From positions 62,001 through 126,000 of the forward strand of contig NZ_CP133268.1 in NCBI RefSeq assembly GCF_030915385.1: DNA of 64,000 nt, given 5' to 3'. The notes below the pieces were generated by a model that saw only the letters and a program-made list of their open reading frames with translations, did not search any database and had not been told where the DNA came from. Made by a program: the position numbers and the translations under genes. This stretch comes from Neobacillus sp. PS3-12. Its GTDB lineage: Bacteria; Bacillota; Bacilli; Bacillales; Cytobacillaceae. Within the stretch, counting starts at the first letter, position 1; each line of letters starts with the position of its first letter. Of this stretch, positions 39,865 to 47,630 are shown piece by piece.

Positions 39865-40332
39865 TCAGTTTGTGTCTTTAATCGATTTTTCCACTAATTT
39901 CTGAAACCCATAAATAATTACTGCTAAAGAAATACAAAACACATACCACATGGTATGACTTAATTTTTTCAATTTAAATACTCCTACTTTTTCCCATATT
40001 TCGGCAAAAGGATAAGCACAAATTACATCCAAAACTGCATTTGTAACAAAATATTTGAGGAAATTGCCATATGTCAGTTTAAATATCCAAAGTGTGGCTA
40101 CAAAAAAAGGACCCAATATATATGTAAAATCAACAAGACCAGGAGATACAGGATTTTTATTTTCCCACCATTTTCTCTTATTAGCAATGACACTAAACAT
40201 ACTTATGAATAAATTTGTAAAGCTTGCTACAGGCAAAAACCTAAAAAATGATTTTTTCCCAAGAAAAGGTACAGTTATCCATGGAATAATTAGCATTCCT
40301 AAAGCGAATGCCATTTTCTTATTATTAAACAT
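39865..40332 (-). CDS. Integral membrane protein
   Basis: 155 residues with four to five hydrophobic helices, charged loop ANKRKWWENKNP and a basic C-terminus. No catalytic motif. The size and layout recall small sporeformer membrane families such as CBO0543, but similarity is not convincing. AAAGGAG precedes the ATG. Confidence 0.6.
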   Translation of the reverse strand: MFNNKKMAFALGMLIIPWITVPFLGKKSFFRFLPVASFTNLFISMFSVIANKRKWWENKNPVSPGLVDFTYILGPFFVATLWIFKLTYGNFLKYFVTNAVLDVICAYPFAEIWEKVGVFKLKKLSHTMWYVFCISLAVIIYGFQKLVEKSIKDTN

Positions 40333-40449
40333 ATATTTGCTCCTTTAACCGTATTTTAATTTTATAATTATTGTTCAAAATTAAGCTCTTATATATGGAA
40401 ACAAAATATAAAAAGGTGAATATCTAACTTGTAGATTAACTCTATAACT

Positions 40450-41109
40450 TTATATATTCCCTTCCTCCACCCATTCCGCAACTGTAACTGTGCGTTTTGT
40501 TTGGTGCTTTACAGCGGCTTGAACAACAGAAAAATCCTCAACCATTTTGCCATTCTGGTCAACAGTTACACTTGTTCCATAAGGCTTTCCTCCTGCTCCG
40601 AAAATTACTGGATCAGTATATCCTGGAGTGGCAACAATAGCTCCCCATTGGTACATCGTTGTATATAATGACAAAATGGTTGTCTCTTAACCACCATGAG
40701 GGTTTTGGGCAGAAATCATAGCACTTACTACTTTATTTACAAGTTTTCCATTGAACCACAGCCCACCTGTAGTATTTAAGAATTGCTTCATCTGAGAAGG
40801 CATATTTCCGAATCTTGTTGGTACGCTAAAAATAATTGCGTCTGCCCATTCTAAATCTTCTAGTGAAACAGTTGGAACACATACTGCAACTTCCTCGGAA
40901 TAATGCTTCCATGCAGGATTTGAATCAATAACATATTGTAGAGCTAATTCGGGGACTTTTAAGACCTTAACATCAGCTCCAGCTTCTTTTGCCCCTTTCG
41001 ATGCCCACTGTGTTAGTTGATAATTTCACCTGTTGAACTATAAAAAATTTGCCAATGTTTTAGTCTCCTTGTCAGATGAATTTCCAAATAGTTTAGATAA
41101 GAAACTCAT
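40450..41109 (-). pseudogene. wrbA: NAD(P)H:quinone oxidoreductase WrbA-like, multiply broken
   Basis: Opens MSFLSKLFGNSSDKETKTL (AGGTGGTG before ATG 41109), followed by a flavodoxin-like domain whose FMN loop (FYSSTG) is reached only through a frameshift; a second shift precedes NYQLTQWASKGA. It continues PTRFGNMPSQMKQF and SAQNPHGG, then TAA (40689-40687, CAA to TAA), then ETTILSLYTTMYQWG and VAEWVEEGN. WrbA reduces quinones by two electrons. Three lesions make a real pseudogene more likely than elsewhere here. Sits at the end of the quinone-detoxification block. Confidence 0.8.
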
Positions 41110-41154
41110 TTATTACACCACCTATTATTTCTATCTTCATAATTTATTTATTCA

Positions 41155-41853
41155 CTATTCTTTTTTCATTTCTATAATTAAGATATGTGACGTTTCTACA
41201 GCTTTAATTTGAATATCTTCTTCAACAATCTCCATTCCATCTCTATCAGACAACTCAATATCATTAATTACAGAAGTACCTTCTATTTGAACTAAATAAG
41301 CCTGCCTGCCTTCTTTTACAGGGAAGGTAATCTCATTTCCTTTGTCCAATTCCAAAGAAAAAATGTTTGCATCCTGATTAATTTTGATTGGGGCATTTCC
41401 GTTTAAACCTGATACCATATGCAACCAGTTATTCTTTCTGTCTTCCCAATTGAATCTATAATCACCGTAGTTTGGCTCAAGCCCATTTCTTACAGGCAAA
41501 ATCCAAATTTGCAAAAACCTAAGTGTTTCTTCTCCTAAGTTATACTCACTATGAAGCACGCCTGTTCCAGCACTCATGTATTGAACTTGGCCACGAGTTA
41601 CAGTGTTATTGTTTCCCATACTATCACCATGTGTTAATTCCCCATTGACAACGTACGATATAATCTCCATATCCCTATGAGGATGTACACCAAATCCTTT
41701 TTTCACTTCAACCAAATCATCGTTGATTACTCGTAACACACCGAATTGGATATTGTCAGGATTATAGTACTCAGCGAATGAAAAATGAAATTTACTCTTT
41801 AACCATCCAATATCACTTGAACCCATTTTGCTACTTTCGATTTTTTTTAGCAT
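41155..41853 (-). CDS. Pirin-family protein (quercetinase-like bicupin)
   Basis: 232 residues, the YhhW-type length. N-terminal cupin with metal ligands in GFGVHPHRDMEIISYV, GELTHGDS and GVLHSEYN (three His and Glu); the second cupin is degenerate. Known members open quercetin or act as redox sensors. With the mhq genes upstream, a role in catechol/quinone breakdown is likely. AGGAGAG precedes the ATG. Confidence 0.85.
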   Translation of the reverse strand: MLKKIESSKMGSSDIGWLKSKFHFSFAEYYNPDNIQFGVLRVINDDLVEVKKGFGVHPHRDMEIISYVVNGELTHGDSMGNNNTVTRGQVQYMSAGTGVLHSEYNLGEETLRFLQIWILPVRNGLEPNYGDYRFNWEDRKNNWLHMVSGLNGNAPIKINQDANIFSLELDKGNEITFPVKEGRQAYLVQIEGTSVINDIELSDRDGMEIVEEDIQIKAVETSHILIIEMKKE

Positions 41854-41905
41854 AAAATTTCTCTCCTAAGTTCATTTTCAATATCCCATTTGATGACAAT
41901 GTACT

Positions 41906-42040
41906 CTATTTACTCCATTGTTTAATCACTTGCTTTTCGGCTAAGTGCATAATTTTTTCACAAGTCATTCCTTTATTAGCAAGGACATTGGTTTGATAAT
42001 TCTTACCTTTATAATTAACTGTAACGATTACCTCAAACAT
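41906..42040 (-). CDS. BA3454-family stress-response protein
   Basis: 44 residues: MFEVIVTVNYKGKNYQTNV, then LAEKQVIKQWSK. Matches the short BA3454 family of Bacillus, reported as stress-linked; activity unknown. GAAAGGAG precedes the ATG at 42040. Lies 34 bp after the preceding gene, in the quinone block. Confidence 0.7.
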   Translation of the reverse strand: MFEVIVTVNYKGKNYQTNVLANKGMTCEKIMHLAEKQVIKQWSK

Positions 42041-42073
42041 TTTTAATTTCTCCTTTCAAAAATAATTGTTAAC

Positions 42074-42349
42074 CTATCTTGTTGGATATACCGTTTTATG
42101 GTCAGCCAGTATCACTAATTGTTTTTCATTAGGTTGATAATTTACTTGTACATCAGAAGAGTAATACCAGGTCTTTTCCGTTTCATTTACCTGAAATACA
42201 TTTAACATATGCTTAAAATTCAAAATCTTTGAGGACATATCTTCATCAACTGGCAGACTAATCTCCCAATGTCCACCTTTATCTTCAATCGTATAAAGTT
42301 CAGTTTGGCAAAGTAGGCGGCTCCCGATCGAATGACGAATCAATAGCAT
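42074..42349 (-). CDS. Hypothetical protein in the mhq operon
   Basis: 91 residues, beta-rich and soluble (LYTIEDKGGHWEISLPVDED; TWYYSSDVQVNY). No family recognised. GGGGGT 8 bases before the ATG. Only 17 bp after mhqD, so co-transcribed. Confidence 0.6.
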   Translation of the reverse strand: MLLIRHSIGSRLLCQTELYTIEDKGGHWEISLPVDEDMSSKILNFKHMLNVFQVNETEKTWYYSSDVQVNYQPNEKQLVILADHKTVYPTR

Positions 42350-42366
42350 TTCAAATTACCCCCATG

Positions 42367-42975
42367 TTACTTATAAAGTTCTTGATACCAATTTGCAGCG
42401 GCTTTCACTTCTTCCATGGTTAATTGATGACCTCTATTTTCCCAATGAATTTCAACTTTCGCATTAGCGTTTTTTAATAAAGATTCTAATTCAGCAGATT
42501 CCATTGGCGAGCAAATTGGATCATTTGTTCCAGCTGCAATAAACACATTCTTACCAGATAAATCAGGAAGATCAATTCCTTTTCTTGGAACCATTGGATG
42601 ATGAAGAATGGCACCCTTTAAAGCATTTTGATAGTGGAATAATAAACTGGCAGCTATATTGGCCCCATTTGAGTAGCCAATGGCGATAATATTATTTCGG
42701 TCAAAACCATACTTTTCCGCTGCTTCGTCAAGAAACTCATTTAATTCTTTTGTACGGAAAATAAGGTCTTCTATATCAAATACTCCCTCAGCCAATCTTC
42801 GGAAGAATCGAGGCATTCCATTTTCTAATACATTTCCTCGAACACTTAAGACAGAGGCCTCATCATCCATTCTTCCGGCAAGAGGTAATAAGTCTAATTC
42901 ATTACCGCCAGTACCATGAAGTAATAAAAATGTTGGTTTTTTTGGATCTTGCCCCTTATTGAAAATATGTTTCAT
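42367..42975 (-). CDS. mhqD: MhqD-like alpha/beta hydrolase
   Basis: 202 residues. LLLHGTGGNELDLLPLA (oxyanion loop), nucleophile GYSNGANIA near residue 112, acid AAGTNDPI, His in NRGHQLTMEEV. Carboxylesterase/phospholipase-like; B. subtilis MhqD belongs to the MhqR regulon and protects against hydroquinones. The start overlaps the mhqE stop (TAATG at 42975). Confidence 0.85.
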   Translation of the reverse strand: MKHIFNKGQDPKKPTFLLLHGTGGNELDLLPLAGRMDDEASVLSVRGNVLENGMPRFFRRLAEGVFDIEDLIFRTKELNEFLDEAAEKYGFDRNNIIAIGYSNGANIAASLLFHYQNALKGAILHHPMVPRKGIDLPDLSGKNVFIAAGTNDPICSPMESAELESLLKNANAKVEIHWENRGHQLTMEEVKAAANWYQELYK

Positions 42976-43919
42976 TATTTATCTTCCTCCAAAAACCGTA
43001 CCTCAACAGGTGGCAAGGCTTCTTCTAATTCTTCTCTTTTTGACTCTAACCAAGATGGAAGCATGAGTTTAGTTCCGAGTTCGTCGGGAGGTTCATCTAC
43101 TGCAAAACCTGGTGGGTCGGTTGCTATTTCGAAGAGAATTCCCCCTTGTTCATGAAAATAAAGGGCTTTGAAATAGTTTCGGTCAAGAATCTCAGTCGGG
43201 TAATAGCCTTTTTCAACAAGAAGTGTTCTCCACCTTTTGTGTTCCTCTTCATCCTTTGCCCTCCATGCTATATGGTGAACTGTTCCTGCCCCCATTAGCC
43301 CTCGAACTGAAGGATTTAAGTGAATATCAATGGTGTTTCCAATGTTTCCTTCAGATTTAAATCTTAAAAATTCATTATCTTGACCAATGCATTCTAACCC
43401 TAAAATATTTTCTAGAACATCCGTTGTCCTATGTGGCTGGGCCGAAAACAGAACAGCACCGCCAAATCCTTTAATCGCATTTTCGGATTCAACTCCACCA
43501 AAGTTCCAAGTATTCATTGGTCCATCATCTCGCTCCGCCAGTTCGAGTTGAAGTCCGTCAGGGTCGTTAAATTTAATATATTTTTCACCAAAGCGAGTGG
43601 ATGAAGTAAACTCCACACCAAATTTTCGTAGTCGATTCTCCCAAAATGAAACCGCACCCTTCGGTATAACATAACTGGTTACACCAACCTGACCTGTTCC
43701 AATTCGACCTTTTAGCTGTTTAGCCCATGGGAAAAAAGTGATAACAGTTCCTGGTTGACCTGTTTCATTCCCAAAATAAAGGTGATACACTTCTGGGCGG
43801 TCAAAATTTATCGTTTTTTTAACAAGCCTTAAACCAAGTACACCTGCATAAAAGTTAATATTTCTTTGTGCATCATTTACCATTGCTGAGATATGATGAA
43901 TACCAGCTGTTTTTTGCAT
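42975..43919 (-). CDS. mhqE: Ring-cleaving dioxygenase, MhqE-like
   Basis: 314 residues, two VOC modules. Metal ligands: GIHHISAM (His), VHHIAWRAKDEEEHKRW (His) and GGILFEIATDPPGF (Glu). Cleaves hydroquinone- or catechol-type rings. Partner of mhqD as in B. subtilis mhqED. Closely related to the gene at 44577, probably by duplication. Confidence 0.85.
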   Translation of the reverse strand: MQKTAGIHHISAMVNDAQRNINFYAGVLGLRLVKKTINFDRPEVYHLYFGNETGQPGTVITFFPWAKQLKGRIGTGQVGVTSYVIPKGAVSFWENRLRKFGVEFTSSTRFGEKYIKFNDPDGLQLELAERDDGPMNTWNFGGVESENAIKGFGGAVLFSAQPHRTTDVLENILGLECIGQDNEFLRFKSEGNIGNTIDIHLNPSVRGLMGAGTVHHIAWRAKDEEEHKRWRTLLVEKGYYPTEILDRNYFKALYFHEQGGILFEIATDPPGFAVDEPPDELGTKLMLPSWLESKREELEEALPPVEVRFLEEDK

Positions 43920-43944
43920 GTTTCTACCTCCATTTTTTCAATGG

Positions 43945-44553
43945 TTACTTGGGTCTTTCAATTTCGAAAATCTCACCAATTTTGGCGTAATTATTCCCAG
44001 CCAATCGACTTACAGCAGCTAAGCCCCTTGGATCAATTCTTCCATTTTCATAAATATCGCTTTCTATATGGAATTGAACGATTTTTCCTATAATCAGATC
44101 GCACCCTGGAGTATCCAAGCCGTCTAACTCTAGAGAATGCTCTAATAAACATTCCATTCTGATTTTCGCCTCCTTAACTCCAGGAACGGCAATTTTTACA
44201 CTTTCCACTGTAGTTAAGCTTGCCAAGTCAATCTCACTTTGATTAGGGGGAAGGCTTGCAGCTGTTTTATTGATTTTTTTAACATTTTGTTCATCCACGA
44301 TATGAACAACAAATTCCTTTGACTCGATGATGTTTCTTGCAGTATCCTTTCGTTTCCCCGATGCCCGTTGAATGGATAATGAAATCATCGGGGGATTGGA
44401 TGACACGATATTAAAGTAACTAAAGGGTGCGCCGTTTATCACACCTTCTTTAGATTTAGTTGTAACAAAAGCAATTGGTCTTGGGATAATGCTACCTATG
44501 AGAAATTTATAGTTATCTCTTTCAGATATTGAGGCTGGATCAATAGAAAGCAA
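43945..44553 (-). CDS. Flavin reductase-like FMN-binding protein
   Basis: 202 residues. GSIIPRPIAFVTTKSKEGVINGAPFSYFN is the flavin_reduct start, and SKEFVVHIVDEQ and GLAAVSRLAGNNYAKIGE fit the family. Supplies reduced flavin or reduces flavins/quinones. Sits between two ring-cleaving dioxygenase genes with 25- and 23-bp gaps, so part of the operon. Confidence 0.85.
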   Translation of the reverse strand: MLSIDPASISERDNYKFLIGSIIPRPIAFVTTKSKEGVINGAPFSYFNIVSSNPPMISLSIQRASGKRKDTARNIIESKEFVVHIVDEQNVKKINKTAASLPPNQSEIDLASLTTVESVKIAVPGVKEAKIRMECLLEHSLELDGLDTPGCDLIIGKIVQFHIESDIYENGRIDPRGLAAVSRLAGNNYAKIGEIFEIERPK

Positions 44554-44576
44554 TGAAATCGCCCACTTTCATAAAA

Positions 44577-45515
44577 TCAGTCTAGTTCTCTTACTTCAAA
44601 CGGTAATAATACTGCTTCAATTTTTGCCCTACGAGGTTCATACTGTGATGGCAACATCAGTTTTTCACCCATAGTCGCTACGGATTCATCATGAGCAAAT
44701 CCTGGAGGATCAGTAGCAATTTCAAACAGTATTTCTCCATGTTCTCTGAAGTAAATAGCATTAAAGTAGTTTCGATCTTGTACTGGTGTAACGCCATATC
44801 CATTTGCTCGAACAAACTTTTTCCAATCTAATTGGTCCTGATTATCTTTAGCACGCCATGCTATGTGGTGTACTGTACCAACACCCATTTGTCCTCGACC
44901 AATTGGAGTTAATTTTAGGTCGATTACGTTTCCAATGTCGGCTGAAGAACGGAAACGGATGAAGCCCTCATCTTCTCCAATGAATTCAAGTCCCATAACT
45001 TTTTCTAACAAATCTGCCGTATTGTGTGGTTGGGTCGATAATAGAGTGGCTCCGCCAAAACCTTTAATAGCAACATCTGGTGTTACACCACCGAATGTCC
45101 AAGTATTGACTTCTCCTTCTTCTCTTTCAACAATTTCCAAGTGTAGCCCGTGTGGATCATCAAATTTCAAATATTGCTCACCAAAGCGTTCCATGATTGT
45201 ATAAGGAACATTGAATCTTTCTAGTCTTTTTTGCCAAAACCCCATGGCACCTTTCGGGACTACATAAGAAGTAACCCCGACTTGACCATCTCCAATGGTT
45301 CCTTGCTCGGCTCCTGGCCAAGGAAAGAATGTAATAATTGTCCCTGGCTTTCCGCCTTCATTACCGAAATAAAGGTGATAAGTACCTGGATCATCAAAAT
45401 TGACTGTTTGCTTAACCAAACGTAATCCCAAAACTCCAGCGTAGAAATCTACATTCTCTTGTGGATGGCCGACAATTGCTGTGATATGGTGAATACCCAT
45501 TGTTTGCTTACTCAT
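44577..45515 (-). CDS. mhqO: Ring-cleaving dioxygenase, MhqO/MhqA-like
   Basis: 312 residues, same two-VOC layout and ligands as 42975-43919 (GIHHITAI, VHHIAWRAKDNQDQ, GEILFEIATDPPGF). AAGGAGCG before the ATG. Order after mhqP matches an mhq operon; MhqO versus MhqA cannot be settled by eye. Confidence 0.85.
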   Translation of the reverse strand: MSKQTMGIHHITAIVGHPQENVDFYAGVLGLRLVKQTVNFDDPGTYHLYFGNEGGKPGTIITFFPWPGAEQGTIGDGQVGVTSYVVPKGAMGFWQKRLERFNVPYTIMERFGEQYLKFDDPHGLHLEIVEREEGEVNTWTFGGVTPDVAIKGFGGATLLSTQPHNTADLLEKVMGLEFIGEDEGFIRFRSSADIGNVIDLKLTPIGRGQMGVGTVHHIAWRAKDNQDQLDWKKFVRANGYGVTPVQDRNYFNAIYFREHGEILFEIATDPPGFAHDESVATMGEKLMLPSQYEPRRAKIEAVLLPFEVRELD

Positions 45516-45627
45516 TTTTCAACGCTCCTTTTAATTTAAATAAACTTGATACCTTATTTTGTTCTTACGCATTAATTACAATCGAATGAAATTACTCTTA
45601 ATTTAAGGATTCTTAATCTGAGATATT

Positions 45628-46026
45628 TTAGAATAAAAGAGCATCTAACGCATATTGACCAGGGCCAATTAACGCAATCCCAATAGCAACTGCAAGCAAG
45701 GTCAGGTTATATTCGTAACCATTTGCTGTTGCCCATAATCCATTAGGAGCATGCACTTTAATAATTGCCATTAACATAGTTCCAGCAATCAAAATTCCTG
45801 CAAGTGGAGTTAACAGTCCTAAAGCGAACAAAAGTCCACCAATAAATTCTGCTAATCCTGCCAAAAGGGCCATTGTTACTCCTGGTTTCATGCCAATGGA
45901 TTCAAACCATCCACCAGTTCCTTTTAATCCGTAGCCGCCGAACCAACCAAACAATTTTTGAGCACCGTGGCCGATAAATAATACTCCAATTACCACACGA
46001 ATTATAAATAAACCAATATTTATCAT
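45628..46026 (-). CDS. mhqP: DoxX-family membrane protein, MhqP-like
   Basis: 132 residues, four membrane helices, DoxX start GVLFIGHGAQKLFGWFGG. MhqP accompanies MhqO in B. subtilis and probably acts on quinones at the membrane. AGGAGG before the ATG and an MhqR-type palindrome just upstream. Confidence 0.85.
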   Translation of the reverse strand: MINIGLFIIRVVIGVLFIGHGAQKLFGWFGGYGLKGTGGWFESIGMKPGVTMALLAGLAEFIGGLLFALGLLTPLAGILIAGTMLMAIIKVHAPNGLWATANGYEYNLTLLAVAIGIALIGPGQYALDALLF

Positions 46027-46045
46027 CTAAAATTCCTCCTGAATA

Positions 46046-46067
46046 TTTCCCTCGAATTCGAGATATT
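46046..46067. promoter_or_regulatory. Probable MhqR operator before mhqP
   Basis: Core CTCGAATTCGAG (46051-46062), a perfect palindrome flanked by ATATT on each side. It resembles the MhqR box (ATCTCGAATTCGAGAT) in sequence and place. Confidence 0.6.
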
Positions 46068-46111
46068 AATTTTATAAAAATGCTAGTTTAAACTTTATTC
46101 CTTACTTTTTT

Positions 46112-46510
46112 TTAAAACTGCACCAATGTCTCGCCCTCAACAGAATCTAGTGAGCCAAACATGTGATGAACGAACTCATGATATTTCGGCATGATATCGT
46201 TCATCAATCGATTTCCGTCACCAGTTAGTGTTACGTGTATCACTCGGCGGTCATCTGGACAGGCATTACAGCTTATTAAACCTCTTTGTTCTAGCTTATC
46301 TATAACATAGGTCATCGAACCACTGGAGATTAATATACAATTTCCAATCTGCTGAATCGTTTGTTTACCTTTTTGGTAAAGTACCTCTAAAACAGAAAAT
46401 TCCGTAATACTTAACTTGTTTTTTGCCATTTCTTCTTTTATTCTCTCATGAATGGCTTTAGAGGTTTGCATTAATACCAGAAAGGGTAGATTATTGCATT
46501 TCCTCTCCAT
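46112..46510 (-). CDS. mhqR: MarR-family regulator MhqR
   Basis: 132 residues. Winged helix KLSITEFSVLEVLY to QQIGNCILISSGSMTYVIDKLEQRGLI, wing DDRRVIHVTLT. MhqR represses quinone-detoxification genes and is released by electrophiles. A Cys pair CNAC sits before the wing. The end LVQF stops early; one more T in the T-run near 46114 would add LKKSKE. First gene of the block, with its own operator-like site upstream. Confidence 0.8.
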   Translation of the reverse strand: MERKCNNLPFLVLMQTSKAIHERIKEEMAKNKLSITEFSVLEVLYQKGKQTIQQIGNCILISSGSMTYVIDKLEQRGLISCNACPDDRRVIHVTLTGDGNRLMNDIMPKYHEFVHHMFGSLDSVEGETLVQF

Positions 46511-46544
46511 TTAGTTCACCTTCTCAAATAATCTTGAATTAAAA

Positions 46545-46562
46545 TATCTTGAATCTGAGATA
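46545..46562. promoter_or_regulatory. Probable MhqR operator before mhqR
   Basis: TATCTTGAATCTGAGATA, imperfect palindrome related to the mhqP site; an extra half site ATCTTGAATT lies at 46531-46540. Suggests autoregulation. Confidence 0.5.
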
Positions 46563-46674
46563 ATAATAATACTCACAAATTTATTTGTCAATAACCTTAT
46601 TCATTTTTTATTAAACTGCATTAATCCTTATTGTTAAAGCTCCTGATATCAAACTGAAAGGCATCGGAATGAGG

Positions 46675-46825
46675 TGTAAAGTGTACCCCTTGTAAAGGAC
46701 ATTTTAAAAAAGCCTAGGCATTTTTAACAAGATGAACTCTGTATTGAGCAGGGGTCATCTTTTTTAAATTCCACTGATATCTATAATTATTTTAATATGT
46801 CATATACTGCTTAATCTCACGCTTT
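46675..46825 (-). mobile_element. IS3-family (IS150-like) insertion sequence, right-end remnant
   Basis: The end of the transposase OrfB reads YRYQWNLKKMTPAQYRVHLVKNA in two pieces, stop at 46714, followed by TGTAAAGTGTACCCC and TTGTAAAGGACA, typical of this IS group's terminal sequence. Upstream the frame has a TAA (46794-46792) and continues as REIKQYMTY. The 5' part of the element is missing. Confidence 0.7.
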
Positions 46826-46911
46826 TTTGAAACCTTTAAAAAAGTTCTAACAAAATAAACAATTACCAAAAACAAGAAGAAAACATCCATCAAAAAGGCT
46901 CCAAATCGCAT
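46792..46911 (-). CDS. Small ORF fusing a membrane helix to IS3 transposase tail
   Basis: 39 residues: MRFGAFLMDVFFLFLVIVYF, then a basic stretch ending KKREIKQYMTY, whose last residues belong to the transposase remnant. GGGAG is only 4 bases from the ATG. Probably the start of a host gene cut by the insertion. Farther up, 46980-47099 holds a stop-bounded coding-like fragment (AERKDEAGESLKLFGEIE) with no start. Confidence 0.35.
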   Translation of the reverse strand: MRFGAFLMDVFFLFLVIVYFVRTFLKVSKKREIKQYMTY

Positions 46912-47200
46912 AACACTCCCTCACATTACTTTTTTATTATCTAAGTAAATTCCAATGTTTTTTCACTATCTGTTACCTTTTAGCCGATTGTCTTTTCAAT
47001 TTCTCCAAACAATTTCAAGCTTTCACCTGCTTCATCTTTTCGTTCAGCTAAAACCCTACCACCAACTAAACCTGCCTTAATTATATAGAAGCAACCAGCT
47101 TAAACCAAATAATTCTAAGATAATACTTATTAAGTTAAAAATATCCACCCTCTAATTACAAAATTTTATGATAATATCACGATAGAGAGGAGGTGATGCT

Positions 47201-47431
47201 ATGGATCCAGACAACCAATTACTAACTACAACTACTTTAGAAACTACAAAAGAAATTATTCCTGAAGTATACAAAGATGGACTGCAGCTAACGGTGAAAG
47301 AACTAGGAAAAGATCTTCACACAATCTCAAGGTTAGTTACTATTGCCCTTACTCCAATATCTGCAATGGTATGGAGTTATGATAAAATTAAAGAACATTT
47401 CATACCTTCACAGTTTGTTTCATATTACTAA
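47201..47431 (+). pseudogene. DUF4393-family protein, N-terminal fragment
   Basis: 76 residues: TTTLETTKEIIPEVYKDGLQ, then GKDLHTISR and WSYDKIKEHF, the start of DUF4393 proteins, which are normally well over 200 residues. It ends in SQFVSYY and a stop. AGGAGGTGATGCT is an excellent binding site. Function of the family is unknown; some occur in phage and defence neighbourhoods. Confidence 0.6.
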
Positions 47432-47630
47432 ATTTTTATTAAAATACCTGGCCCTGTTTGTTTGAGTGAAAATCTCTACAATCCCTTTGCCCTATAATAA
47501 ATTTTCTATAAACAAGTTATTCAAGAATATGACCCTTAACCTCAAGAAAGAGCACAATTCTTGTTGCTGCAGAATTGCACCCTTTAACTTAACTATTTGA
47601 TTATCAAGATAATCAATATTTATGTCGTAA

